Source: Candidatus Ideonella esbjergensis (GTDB taxonomy: Bacteria > Pseudomonadota > Gammaproteobacteria > Burkholderiales > Burkholderiaceae_C). From it: a DNA stretch of 64,000 nucleotides. The notes under the pieces are model-generated. The model saw only the letters and a list, made by a program, of their open reading frames with translations, was not told the DNA's origin and ran no database searches. The position numbers and the translations under genes are program-made. Shown here one piece after another: positions 1 through 8,852 of the stretch; within the stretch, counting starts at the first letter, position 1; each line of letters starts with the position of its first letter. The DNA lies in contig JADJLP010000001.1 in NCBI GenBank assembly GCA_016710065.1, positions 434,001 to 498,000 on the forward strand. Reading direction: 5' to 3'.

Positions 1-8
1 GGTTCATA

Positions 9-34
9 TGGACTCCCGCCTGCGCGGGAGTGAC
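9..34. repeat. REP-like dispersed palindrome, single copy
   Basis: This is a 26-base copy of the family found throughout the window (two G-rich arms CGCGGG and CCCGCC around a short centre). It lies 29 bases beyond the stop codon of the minus-strand amylase gene and could form a hairpin at the end of that transcript. This copy is diverged: CTCCCG replaces the usual TTCCCG. Confidence 0.75.
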
Positions 35-63
35 GGGAGCGGACGCGGGCCTGACGAGCGGTA

Positions 64-2430
64 TCAAGGCAAGGTGATGACGGCGGTGTCGTCCATCACC
101 TTGGGCGCGGTGGCGCTGGCGCCGCCCATGGCCCAGCCCTGCGCCTCGGGGCCCAGTGCACGGTAGCCGGCGTCGTAGTCCCAGGTGTTCACGTACAGCC
201 GCGCACCGGCCAGCGTGGCCAGCCGGCCCAGCGCGGCGGCTGGCAGCGTGAGGGTGATGGTGTGGTCATCGCGGCTCACCCGTACCTGGGCCGCCGGGCC
301 GGTGGGCGTGCCCTCGGCCGTGGCCGACGCGCCATCGGCGCTGAACAGCGTGCTGGCCCAGCCGTTCACCCGCAGGCGGCGGTGCCAGCGCATGTCTCCG
401 GGCAGCTCGCCTTGTTGCAAGGGCATCACCCGGCTGCCGCCAGCCTGACCGGGCAGCTCGATGAATACGGTGAGCGCCAGGTGGTCAAAGCCCAGCGGCG
501 GGTTCCACACGGTGCTGATGCCGGGCAGCGTGACTTCCAGTTGCAGCGCGCCGCCACGGGTGCGGGCCCGCAGCAGCCGCAGATCCATGCTGCGCTGCGC
601 GGCAAAGCTGGGATCGCTCGGGTAGCGGTAGTCACCACTGGGGCCAGCGTCATCGCCGGCCGGGTCTTCCAGGCGCAGCCACTCGCCCCACGGCGCCACG
701 TGGCCCACCTGCGCCGATGCGCTGGCCTGGCGCCAATCCACGGCCTGGTGCCGGAGGCGTCGGCCCTGGGCCACCCAGACCTGGGCCGAGCGCGCGGGTA
801 GCGTCAACGCGAGCTGGCCTTGTGCGTCCACCACCAGGCCTTGCGGCAAGCCCACCATGCCCCAGCGGCCTTGCAGCGGGGTGCCGGGGCGCAGGCCGGT
901 GTGCACTCGCACAGTGGTGTCATCGGGGCCGGTGTTGAACACCACCAGCGCAGAGCGGCCCGCGTGGTCGGTGCGCCAGGCCAGCGCTCCGGGGCCCTCG
1001 GTGTCGGCGTGCAGCACGGTGGGTGCGCCGCGCGACAGCAGATGCTGGTCGCCTGCCCGAAGATCGGCCAGCGAGCGGATGAAGCGGTACAGCGGCGCCT
1101 GGGCGTCAAAGTGATCGCGCCCGCCAGAGCCCCAGCCACTGGCAAACATGCTGGCGCGCTGGTCTTTGAAGCCCTGCTCGGTGCCGTAGTAGATGACCGG
1201 GATGCCCGGCAGCGTGAACATTGCCGCCAGCGCCTGGCGCAGGCCGGCCTCGTCGCCACTGGCCAAAAAGCGGTCCACGTCGTGGTTGTCCACAAACGTG
1301 GGCATGCGGTGCGGCGCGCGGTGCACCTGCATCATGGTGGTTATGCGGCTGGCCAGTTCGGCCGTCGGCCGGCCGCGCGCAAACACCTCGCCCAGCGCGC
1401 TGTAGAGCGGAAAGTTCAGCATGCTGCTCATCAAACCGGGCGCAGCATAGGCTTCGATCTTGCGGCTCTGTTTGTCCTCGCCCACCGCGTCGATGCCAAA
1501 GCCTTCGCCAAAGCTCAAAAAATCGCGCCGCCCGGTTTGCCGCGCCACCCGCTCTATGCCCGGCGCCTGCGGGTCTTTGGCGTGCAGGAAATCGGCAAAG
1601 AAGTCTTCGGGCACGTAGAAGGCCGTGTCCACGCGGTAGGCGTCCACGCCCACCGCCTTGATCCAGTGCCCATACGCCTTTCGCAGGGCCCGGCGCACCA
1701 GTGGGCTCTCGGTGTTCAGGTCGTCCAGGCCCGCCATCTGCCAGTTCAGCTCCTGGTGCCTGTCGCCATAGTTGGCCACGTTGGGTGTCCAGTGGTAGGC
1801 GCCCGCTTGCCGGTCGGCCGCGCGGCGCGGGTTGTTCAGGCTGAAGGGCCACTGGCGCGGCGCGGGTGTGGGCGGCGTACCCAGGTTGGGCGCGTAGCCC
1901 AGCGCAGGGTCGCTGAGCTGCCAGGCTTCGGGCCGATACCAGAAATAGTCGCCGGTGTGGTTCACCACGATGTCTTGCACCAGCACCATGCCGCGCCGGT
2001 GCAACTGGCGCGAGAGCGCCTGGTAGTCGGCCAGCGTGCCCAGGTGGGCATCCACCTTCGTGAAATCCTCGGCCCAATAGCCGTGGTAGCCGGCGCTGTG
2101 GGCGCTGGAATCGAGCCACTGGTTGGCCACAGGCGGTGTGAGCCACACGCCGGTGGCGCCCAGGCCGCGGATGTAGCCCAGCTTGCCGGCCAGGCCTTGC
2201 AGGTCACCGCCTTGGTAGTGCGTGCCCTTGCCAGGGTTGAACTCGCCCCGGCCCTGGTCGTTGTTGCGCGGGTTGCCGTCGGCAAAGCGGTCGGTCATCA
2301 CGAAGTAGACGACCTGGTCGCGCCAGTCGGGTGAGGGGCGGTGCAGGCCGGGGCTGGTGGCGGCGCAGGCCGTGGCGGCAACCCAGGCCAGCAGAAGGCC
2401 GGCAAGGCAAGGGCGAGAGGGGCAATGCAT
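64..2430 (-). CDS. Secreted alpha-amylase (GH13) with glucodextranase-type C-terminal domain
   Basis: Predicted exported endo-acting alpha-glucan hydrolase of 788 residues. Residues 1-23 look like a signal peptide ending in ATACA. The GH13 barrel carries the expected residues: nucleophile D268 in DAYRVDTAF, acid/base E309 in SFGEGFG and D384 in FVDNHD. QDIVVNH near 155 is conserved region I. Residues from about 575 resemble the glucodextranase C-terminal module (DPAGDDAGPSGDYRYP followed by beta-rich sequence), which is thought to bind polysaccharide or the cell surface. The gene diverges from the TonB receptor, and a HexR-like palindrome lies 79 bases upstream of its start. It probably makes maltodextrins for the receptor and the mal transporter. 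Family assignment is firm; exact product specificity cannot be read. Confidence 0.93.
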   Translation of the reverse strand: MHCPSRPCLAGLLLAWVAATACAATSPGLHRPSPDWRDQVVYFVMTDRFADGNPRNNDQGRGEFNPGKGTHYQGGDLQGLAGKLGYIRGLGATGVWLTPPVANQWLDSSAHSAGYHGYWAEDFTKVDAHLGTLADYQALSRQLHRRGMVLVQDIVVNHTGDYFWYRPEAWQLSDPALGYAPNLGTPPTPAPRQWPFSLNNPRRAADRQAGAYHWTPNVANYGDRHQELNWQMAGLDDLNTESPLVRRALRKAYGHWIKAVGVDAYRVDTAFYVPEDFFADFLHAKDPQAPGIERVARQTGRRDFLSFGEGFGIDAVGEDKQSRKIEAYAAPGLMSSMLNFPLYSALGEVFARGRPTAELASRITTMMQVHRAPHRMPTFVDNHDVDRFLASGDEAGLRQALAAMFTLPGIPVIYYGTEQGFKDQRASMFASGWGSGGRDHFDAQAPLYRFIRSLADLRAGDQHLLSRGAPTVLHADTEGPGALAWRTDHAGRSALVVFNTGPDDTTVRVHTGLRPGTPLQGRWGMVGLPQGLVVDAQGQLALTLPARSAQVWVAQGRRLRHQAVDWRQASASAQVGHVAPWGEWLRLEDPAGDDAGPSGDYRYPSDPSFAAQRSMDLRLLRARTRGGALQLEVTLPGISTVWNPPLGFDHLALTVFIELPGQAGGSRVMPLQQGELPGDMRWHRRLRVNGWASTLFSADGASATAEGTPTGPAAQVRVSRDDHTITLTLPAAALGRLATLAGARLYVNTWDYDAGYRALGPEAQGWAMGGASATAPKVMDDTAVITLP

Positions 2431-2508
2431 GGCAACAGTCTCGGGTTGGGAGGGCGCCAGGATCGGTGCTTACCCTCAAGGTCAGACACCAAAAGCCGGC
2501 CGAACTCA

Positions 2509-2523
2509 TGTAATTTCACTACA
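2509..2523. promoter_or_regulatory. HexR-like operator upstream of amylase
   Basis: TGTAATTTCACTACA matches 14 of 15 positions of the HexR-type consensus TGTARTWWWAYTACA. HexR is an RpiR-family regulator of sugar catabolism that senses KDPG. The site is 79-93 bases upstream of the amylase start in the divergent amylase/TonB receptor region. Two related sites lie upstream of malE. No hexR gene is in the window, so the regulator is inferred. Confidence 0.6.
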
Positions 2524-2603
2524 AATCAAGCTTGGGTCAAGCCAACGGAGAAAGCTTCTGTTGGCTTGTAAATGCCCCATATTACCTATGAGAGTGGCCG
2601 AAT

Positions 2604-2624
2604 GTTGCGTGCTTGCAGCGCAAC
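2604..2624. promoter_or_regulatory. Inverted repeat in amylase/TBDR intergenic region
   Basis: GTTGCG and CGCAAC form 6-base perfect arms around a 9-base centre, a layout seen in LacI-family operators. It lies 168-188 bases upstream of the TonB receptor start. A weak HexR-like sequence (11 of 15) is near 2656-2670 on the minus strand. I see no convincing -35/-10 pair elsewhere in the 361-base gap 2431-2791. Confidence 0.3.
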
Positions 2625-2791
2625 AGCTAGGGTTTTCACATGTCTCCAATGTTTGCTAGTTTTGATACAAAAGCGTCCGTGATCTGCCGTGCGGGTGCCT
2701 GCACCCGGCGCGTGCGGGCAAAAACCGAGGCACCGCGACGGTGCCCATCAGCAGTAGCGAGACCCACTCAGCGCGACAAGGAGATAAACCG

Positions 2792-5593
2792 GTGAAGCAT
2801 TCCAACCCCCAACGCCGCAGCCGCAGCTGCCCCACGCCACTCACGGCCACCGCCGTGGGCGCCGCCCTGTTGATTTCCGCCTTTGCCGCGCAAGCGCAAG
2901 ACGCCACGCAGACCGTGACGGTCACGGGTATCCGCAAGGGCATTGAAGACGCCATTTCGGTCAAGCGCAACTCGGATTCCATCGTCGAGGCCATTTCAGC
3001 GGAAGACATTGGCAAGCTGCCCGACACCACCATCGCTGAATCGTTGTCGCGCTTGCCTGGCCTGACTGCACAACGGACCAAGGATGGTCGTGCCTCCAGC
3101 GTCAGCATTCGAGGCCTCGGGCCCGACTTCAACGGCTACTTGCTGAATGGCCGCGAGCAGACCAGCATCGGCGACAGCCGTGGCGTGGACCTCAGCGTCT
3201 ACCCTGCCGAACTGATCGGTGGCGCGACCGTTTACAAGACTAGCGATGCCACTCTGATGGCCGCTGGCCTCGCAGGTACGCTCGATATCCGCCTGGTTGA
3301 TCCACTCGCCTTCCCGAGCCGAGTCGTCAGCGCCAGTGCGCAAAAGATCACCACAGGCAAGGGGCTGCCGGTCGAGGGCAGCGGCAATCGCTACAGCCTA
3401 GCCTATATCGACCAGTTTGCAGACCGCAAAATTGGTCTGGCCCTGGGCTTTGTGCATGCCGACGGAACCACCAACCAACTCAACAGCGGCGGCTGGGGTG
3501 GCGCCACCGTGAACGCCACCCTGACCGATGGCTCGCAGATGGCTGGTGTGAAGGTGCCTGCCCCCTGGGGTGGTGGCCTTGACTACGCCAGTCAGCGCAT
3601 CACCGACAAGCGCGATGGTGCTGCCGCGATCGTGGTCTACAAGCCGAACAAGGAATTTTCGAGCGAGCTCGATCTTTTCTATTCCAAGATCAACTCGTAC
3701 ACCAAGAAGCAGTACGTCAAAGGTGGCCTGGGGGGGCCTATCACCAACGCCACGGTGGTCAACGGCACAGCCACCAAGGGCACCTTCCAACTCGGTGCTA
3801 CGCCGGGTGGCTTGGTGGACTACATCGAAGGCATTGGCGACAACGACGAGCTGAACTCGCTGGGCTGGAAGAGCACCTGGAAGTTCGCTGATGGGTGGTC
3901 GGCCTCGTTTGACGTGAACCACAACACCGCCAAGCGCGTGGAGCGCGACGTGGAGGCCTATGCTGGCATCGTTGGTGCCGATACCCTGACCTTTGATGCT
4001 ACCGGTGGCGGCACGCCCAAGCTGACCCTGGGCAATCCTCTGGCCTACACCACGGCAACCACCATTGCCGTGCGTGACCAGACCGGCTGGAGTGGTGTGA
4101 ACTATCCCGACGGCAGCACAGTGCCGCAGGCGGGTTACACCAAGGGCCCGACCATCGAGGACAAGGTCGACGCTATTCGCCTTGACTTCAAGCATGACCT
4201 GAGCGGCGGCATGTTCACCGACGTGCAGTTCGGTACCAACTACTCGACCCGCACCAAGGACCGCAGCTCGGACGAGGGCCTGATTGTTTCCGCCTCGGGC
4301 GTGGGCCGTGACCGCATCGCGCTGCCCGCTGGCTCGTACATCGAGAAGAACATTGGCGGTACAGGCTTGGACATGCTGACCTTCGACCCGCAGGTTGGTC
4401 TGTGGGACGGCGCAAAGTTGCTTCGCAAGTTCAACGACGACATTCTCTCCAAGACCTGGGGCGTCGAAGAGAAGGTGACCACGGCCTATGCCAAGGCCAA
4501 CATCGACACCGAGTTGTCCGGCGTCGCCGTGCGCGGCAACGTGGGTGTGCAACTGGTCAATTCCGACCAGTCGGCCAAGGGCTACCGCGCCGGTGTGGGC
4601 TCCGGTGTAACGCTGGACAACCCGGCCGGGCGCCTGACCAAGGCTGGCACCAACTACACCGATTTGCTGCCGTCTTTGAACCTGTCCGGCGATTTGGGTG
4701 GTGGCAACACTGTGCGTCTGGGTGTGTCGCAGCAAATCGCGCGCGCCTCGCTGACAGACCTGCGCAACTCGTTCGCAGCTTCGGTGGACACCGACGCCAG
4801 CCACACGGCCACCTTTGGCAAGTTTGTTGGCTCGGCTGGCAACCCCTTCCTGAAGCCGTTCAAGGCCAAATCGCTGGACTTGTCGTACGAGAAGTACTTT
4901 GGCAAGTCGGGCTATGTGGGCGTTGCAGCGTTTTACAAGAAACTCGATAGCTACATCACCACAGCCACCAACTCGTCTTTTGACTTCGCAGCCTATGCAG
5001 CGGAACTGGGCCTGACGGTGCCGCCGGCCGGCACCGTGGGTACCTTCACTACCTCGGTCAACGGCAGTGGTGGCGATTTGTCGGGTGTTGAGCTGTCGGC
5101 TTCAGCGCCGTTCAACCTGCTCTCCAAGATGTTGGATGGCTTCGGTGCATCGGCCAGCTACTCCGAAACTTCGAGCTCGGTTTCTCTGCCCAACACCCTG
5201 GGCCAGAACCCGAACCAGCAGGTGTCGGTCAGCGCAGGCAGGATTTCACTGCCAGGCCTGTCCAAGCAGAACGCCAAGCTGATGCTGTACTACGAGAAGG
5301 CCGGCTTCAGCGCCTTTGTGGCCCAGAATTACCGCTCCACCTACGTAGGCAGCGTGGCCAACGACGCCACCGGCGGCTACCCCACCCTGCGCTATATCCA
5401 GGGCTCATCCTGGGTGTCGGCACAGGTCGGCTACGAGATGCAGGATGGTCCCCTCAAGGGCTTGAGCCTTCGCCTCGAAGGCAACAACCTTAACAAGCCG
5501 GTCTATCGCCAACTCAAGGGTGACGGTGTGACCGTGGATACGGAAACCAAGACGGGCGCCGAAGTGGCTGTCCGGGTTGCCTACAAGTTCTGA
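2792..5593 (+). CDS. TonB-dependent receptor, Caulobacter/Xanthomonas type, probable maltodextrin uptake
   Basis: Outer-membrane active transporter of 933 residues. I place the start at GTG 2792, not the in-frame ATG 2741, because AAGGAG at 2778-2783 sits 8 bases upstream and the resulting N-terminus is a proper signal peptide ending near AAQAQ. QTVTVTG is a plausible TonB box. The plug follows (IGKLPDTTIAESLSRLPG, then VSIRGLGPDFN), and the barrel ends in the aromatic C-terminus VAYKF. Proteins with this plug signature belong to a subfamily often found in carbohydrate loci. The flanking amylase and halogenase, and the downstream mal operon, point to alpha-glucan oligosaccharides as substrate. 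A strong terminator follows the gene. Confidence 0.92.
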   Translation: MKHSNPQRRSRSCPTPLTATAVGAALLISAFAAQAQDATQTVTVTGIRKGIEDAISVKRNSDSIVEAISAEDIGKLPDTTIAESLSRLPGLTAQRTKDGRASSVSIRGLGPDFNGYLLNGREQTSIGDSRGVDLSVYPAELIGGATVYKTSDATLMAAGLAGTLDIRLVDPLAFPSRVVSASAQKITTGKGLPVEGSGNRYSLAYIDQFADRKIGLALGFVHADGTTNQLNSGGWGGATVNATLTDGSQMAGVKVPAPWGGGLDYASQRITDKRDGAAAIVVYKPNKEFSSELDLFYSKINSYTKKQYVKGGLGGPITNATVVNGTATKGTFQLGATPGGLVDYIEGIGDNDELNSLGWKSTWKFADGWSASFDVNHNTAKRVERDVEAYAGIVGADTLTFDATGGGTPKLTLGNPLAYTTATTIAVRDQTGWSGVNYPDGSTVPQAGYTKGPTIEDKVDAIRLDFKHDLSGGMFTDVQFGTNYSTRTKDRSSDEGLIVSASGVGRDRIALPAGSYIEKNIGGTGLDMLTFDPQVGLWDGAKLLRKFNDDILSKTWGVEEKVTTAYAKANIDTELSGVAVRGNVGVQLVNSDQSAKGYRAGVGSGVTLDNPAGRLTKAGTNYTDLLPSLNLSGDLGGGNTVRLGVSQQIARASLTDLRNSFAASVDTDASHTATFGKFVGSAGNPFLKPFKAKSLDLSYEKYFGKSGYVGVAAFYKKLDSYITTATNSSFDFAAYAAELGLTVPPAGTVGTFTTSVNGSGGDLSGVELSASAPFNLLSKMLDGFGASASYSETSSSVSLPNTLGQNPNQQVSVSAGRISLPGLSKQNAKLMLYYEKAGFSAFVAQNYRSTYVGSVANDATGGYPTLRYIQGSSWVSAQVGYEMQDGPLKGLSLRLEGNNLNKPVYRQLKGDGVTVDTETKTGAEVAVRVAYKF

Positions 5594-5614
5594 TCCCAGG
5601 CTGTGGGCTGCCTC

Positions 5615-5651
5615 AAACCCCTTGCTGGGCGTTCCCGGCAAGGGGTTTTTT
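5615..5651 (+). terminator. Rho-independent terminator after the TonB receptor
   Basis: An 11-base perfect stem, AAACCCCTTGC (5615-5625) pairing with GCAAGGGGTTT (5638-5648), with a 12-base loop and a run of six T (5646-5651). It separates receptor and halogenase transcripts, at least in part. Confidence 0.92.
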
Positions 5652-5734
5652 CTTGACCTGGCGCGAGTCACGCTTGGCCTGCGGTCGGTCCACTTCGCGG
5701 ACACTTGCAACGTCTTACTCGCAGAGCTGCAGCC

Positions 5735-7252
5735 ATGGAAATGAACACTGTTCAGAGCATTGTGATCGTCGGAGGCGGCACCTCTGGCTGGATGACCGCT
5801 GCGGCACTGGCCAAGGTGCTCAAGGGACGTTACAGCATCACGCTGGTGGAATCCGAGGAGATCAGCACCATCGGCGTGGGCGAGGCCACCATCCCGATGA
5901 TCTCGGTCTTCAACCGAATGCTTGATATCGACGAGAACGAGTTCGTCCGAGAGACGCAGGCTTCGTTCAAGCTGGGCATCGAGTTCGTCAATTGGGGGCG
6001 CCTGGGTGATCGCTACATCCACGGCTTTGGGGTCATTGGCCAGGACAACTGGACCGTGGACTTCCACCAGTACTGGCTCAAGCAGTACCTGGCCGGCAAG
6101 GCCAAGGAACTCGACCACTACTCGATCAACACCATGGCCTGCCTGAACAACAAGTTCATGCGGCCGCGGGCCGACATGCCCAACTCGCCGCTGTCGCAGA
6201 TCGCCTACGCCTTCCACTTTGATGCGTCGCTCTACGCCCGCTACCTGCGCAAGTACAGCGAGCAGCGCGGAGTCAAGCGAGTCGAAGGCATGATCGTTGA
6301 GGTTGGGGCGCGTGCCTCGGATGGGCACATCGAGTCGCTGACCCTGCGGGGAGGCGAAAAGATCCATGGCGACCTGTTCATCGACTGCTCGGGTATGCGG
6401 GCTCTGCTGATCGAGGAGACTCTCAAGGCAGGCTACGAAGACTGGTCGCATTGGCTGCCGTGCGACCGTGCGCTGGCCGTGCCCTGTGCATCGGTGCCCG
6501 AGCTCTACCCCTACACGCGCTCCACTGCGCGCACGGCCGGCTGGCAGTGGCGCATTCCTCTGCAGCACCGCATCGGCAATGGCCTGGTGTACAGCAGCAA
6601 GTTCATGAGCGATGACGAAGCCAGGGCGTTGCTGCTCAGTAACCTTGACGGCGCCCCGCTGGCTGAGCCGCGCGCCATCCGCTTTGTGCCTGGTCGCCGC
6701 AGCAAGACCTGGGACAAGAACGTGGTGTCCATCGGCCTGGCCAGCGGCTTCATAGAACCGCTGGAATCGACCAGTATTCACCTGGTACAGATGGGCATTG
6801 CGCACCTGCTCACCTTCTTCCCAGCCGAGGCATTTGCTCAGTGCGACATCGATCAGTACAACCGCGTGATGAAGCAGGAGTACGAATGGGTGCGCGATTT
6901 CATCATCCTGCACTACAAGGCCACCGAGCGTGATGACACACCGTTCTGGAATTACTGCCGAACCATGTCCATTCCAGAGTCGCTGCAGCAACGCATGGAT
7001 TTGTTCAAGGCCCACGGACGTGTCTTCCGCGAGGGCAACGAACTTTTCACCAAGGTGAGTTGGGTACAGGTCATGCACGGTCAGCGGCTGAACCCGCAGT
7101 CCTACCACCCGTTGACCGATCTGTTGAGTGAGGAAGAGATTCAGACCTATCTGGAAGAAGTGTTCGGTGTGATTCAGGCTTGTGTGGATGTGATGCCCAC
7201 GCATGCCCGGTTCATTGCGGACAACTGCGCCTCGATGCCGGGCAAGGCCTGA
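5735..7252 (+). CDS. Flavin-dependent halogenase (tryptophan halogenase family)
   Basis: FAD-dependent halogenase of 505 residues. Starting at ATG 5735, the FAD-binding GGGTSGW motif is at residues 14-20, and the lysine of ASFKLGIEF falls at position 79, the number of the catalytic Lys79 in PrnA. The second conserved element, EPLEST, is present with its second Glu at 344 (Glu346 in PrnA). The WxWxIP signature that separates halogenases from monooxygenases is present as WQWRIP. Homologues next to TonB receptors in Xanthomonas-like genomes halogenate free indoles in vitro, but their natural substrate is unknown. Reduced flavin would have to come from a reductase not encoded here. It lies 141 bases behind the receptor, after a terminator. 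Confidence 0.93.
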   Translation: MEMNTVQSIVIVGGGTSGWMTAAALAKVLKGRYSITLVESEEISTIGVGEATIPMISVFNRMLDIDENEFVRETQASFKLGIEFVNWGRLGDRYIHGFGVIGQDNWTVDFHQYWLKQYLAGKAKELDHYSINTMACLNNKFMRPRADMPNSPLSQIAYAFHFDASLYARYLRKYSEQRGVKRVEGMIVEVGARASDGHIESLTLRGGEKIHGDLFIDCSGMRALLIEETLKAGYEDWSHWLPCDRALAVPCASVPELYPYTRSTARTAGWQWRIPLQHRIGNGLVYSSKFMSDDEARALLLSNLDGAPLAEPRAIRFVPGRRSKTWDKNVVSIGLASGFIEPLESTSIHLVQMGIAHLLTFFPAEAFAQCDIDQYNRVMKQEYEWVRDFIILHYKATERDDTPFWNYCRTMSIPESLQQRMDLFKAHGRVFREGNELFTKVSWVQVMHGQRLNPQSYHPLTDLLSEEEIQTYLEEVFGVIQACVDVMPTHARFIADNCASMPGKA

Positions 7253-7432
7253 TGCGCCGCCGGGCAGGCGCTGGACTGGCCCCGCCTGAAGGCGTTTTCG
7301 GAACAGTCCAGCACTCGAGGCACGTGCTACGGGCTTTAGTTCAGCCCTCGTTGAGCCAACACCCATGAGTTGAGGTGTTGACTTCGGGGTTGGCAAGATT
7401 GTCAGCGCGTGATCTTGGAGTATTCCGAAAAG

Positions 7433-8692
7433 CTAAATTCCGACCTTAAAAACAACCCCGTTATTTGCGGCATTTGTTCCAAAGATCTGTGGTTCGCAAC
7501 GTCCGCCACTTCCGCCTCCGAAAACCCACATTTGAAGCATGGCGGACTGACCTGGTGCGAGTGATGAGGGAAGCGGGGTCGTCACGTTTGCAGATGAGAC
7601 GGTGCACTTGGCTGCGATGTTCGTGATTGTCCCTGTGCCGTCGTTCGAAATGGTCATGCCGCTAATGCCCCCAGACCAACCAGAAACGTACTTAAATGTA
7701 CCCATGCCAGCCACATAACCGTTTGGCAGTTCTGCGCGTTTGGCTGCCAATACACTTGCCGGATAGAAGTCGGGAATTCCGTCGCCAGTGGCATCCACAA
7801 CGATCTGTTCGGATTTGTAATAAGTTCCTGTGCTGAAGTTATTGTAATTGGGGCCGCAACCCTGTGACTGCGCCGTCAACGTGTAAACCAAGGGCGTCCC
7901 AATTTTCGAATTATATGTATCAAGATCATAGAATGGTGAGGAGCGTACCAGGTCAGTTTGGGGTGATTTTAGAACCAAGTTGAGATTGAAGTTTTCGAAG
8001 CCAAACGAAGTTCCAGCATTCGCTCTGTTTTCACCATATTGGGCAATGAGTTTCCCGTTCCGATATACAGAATACGAAGGCTCAATATCAATGGTGTCAG
8101 TTGTGTATTGGCAGCTTGGCGGTGAACTGCGCTGAACCCATGTGTTAAAGAGATAGTCAAAAACCTGGTAATAGCAGGTCTGAAGAGGGCCAAGGGGAGC
8201 ATTTGCCCCGTCCGGGCAAGTGCACTTCTGTCTTTGGCAGGCGGATCTGTTTATAGCTCTATCCCAGGTGAGCTTCATAACTCCATAGTTGCCTGAATAT
8301 TCCGCAACGATCTTCTGGGAACCTGTCGGTTGACTCGAATAGCCTGACAGATCGTTTTCGATTTCAGAAATGAACGCCTGAGTTTTCTGTTGATTGGACT
8401 GGGAGGACTTATAGATGTCGGTGAGTTTTGAAATTGCCTTGGCAGACAGTTTTGCCTGCATGACGGGATCATTTAGTATTAAATCAAGCTTCTTTCCGGC
8501 GATCTCGCCGATTTTTCCGAAATGCGCCTGAATGTATGCGGAAACGACATTGGAAGGAATCATGGCGGAAGATGGCCATTTTTCGGACCAAGTGCAGTCA
8601 TACGGGATGGGGCACGAGTTCTGAGCATGTGAATTGCTCGATCCAAAAAATATCAAGGCGACAGCTAGAAACCTCAATACAATATTATTCAT
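7433..8692 (-). CDS. Secreted Cys-rich protein of unknown function in a low-GC insert
   Basis: 419 residues; I do not recognise the family. A signal peptide is clear (LRFLAVALIFFGSS...SHAQ, about residues 5-24), and GGAGG sits 6 bases upstream of ATG 8692. The mature part has several Cys residues, including a CQRQKCTC cluster, then a Ser/Thr/Asn-rich beta-looking segment. DATGDGIPDFYP resembles a calcium-binding Asp loop of the thrombospondin-3/EF-hand kind. The gene is clearly AT-richer than its neighbours and transcribed against them. It occupies the place where the front of a second halogenase gene has been lost, which suggests horizontal acquisition. No mobility gene is visible beside it. 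Confidence 0.8.
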   Translation of the reverse strand: MNNIVLRFLAVALIFFGSSNSHAQNSCPIPYDCTWSEKWPSSAMIPSNVVSAYIQAHFGKIGEIAGKKLDLILNDPVMQAKLSAKAISKLTDIYKSSQSNQQKTQAFISEIENDLSGYSSQPTGSQKIVAEYSGNYGVMKLTWDRAINRSACQRQKCTCPDGANAPLGPLQTCYYQVFDYLFNTWVQRSSPPSCQYTTDTIDIEPSYSVYRNGKLIAQYGENRANAGTSFGFENFNLNLVLKSPQTDLVRSSPFYDLDTYNSKIGTPLVYTLTAQSQGCGPNYNNFSTGTYYKSEQIVVDATGDGIPDFYPASVLAAKRAELPNGYVAGMGTFKYVSGWSGGISGMTISNDGTGTITNIAAKCTVSSANVTTPLPSSLAPGQSAMLQMWVFGGGSGGRCEPQIFGTNAANNGVVFKVGI

Positions 8693-8775
8693 AAGTTCCT
8701 CCGGATTTGTACGTTGGCATCGAAATTAATGCCTCAATATTTTAGCGCGACTGATCGAAATCATCGCTCTCGCGA

Positions 8776-8795
8776 CCCTGTCAGTTCTGACAGGG
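8776..8795. other. Perfect 9-base inverted repeat at the edge of the low-GC insert
   Basis: CCCTGTCAG-TT-CTGACAGGG, about 55 bases before the point where homology to the halogenase starts. It could be an operator for the divergent secreted-protein gene or a trace of the element that brought it in. Confidence 0.45.
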
Positions 8796-8852
8796 CGGGC
8801 CTGACTGGTTCCTTGATTCCTGCAACTTGAAAGGCGGCAAACCCAATCAACA

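Noticed and set aside
820..2334. Long plus-strand ORF (504 codons) opposite the amylase gene
   Set aside because: It is the antisense of a clear GH13 enzyme; its sequence is low-complexity, without motifs, and typical of high-GC shadow frames.
2656..2670. Fourth HexR-like site before the TonB receptor
   Set aside because: Only 11 of 15 positions match and the inner arms are broken.
7357..7380. CAACACC/GGTGTTG hairpin after the halogenase as a terminator
   Set aside because: No T run follows and the loop is long; too weak to call.
3398..7396. Very long minus-strand ORFs opposite the TonB receptor and halogenase
   Set aside because: They oppose well-supported genes, have no ribosome binding site or family features, and are explained by GC-rich third positions.
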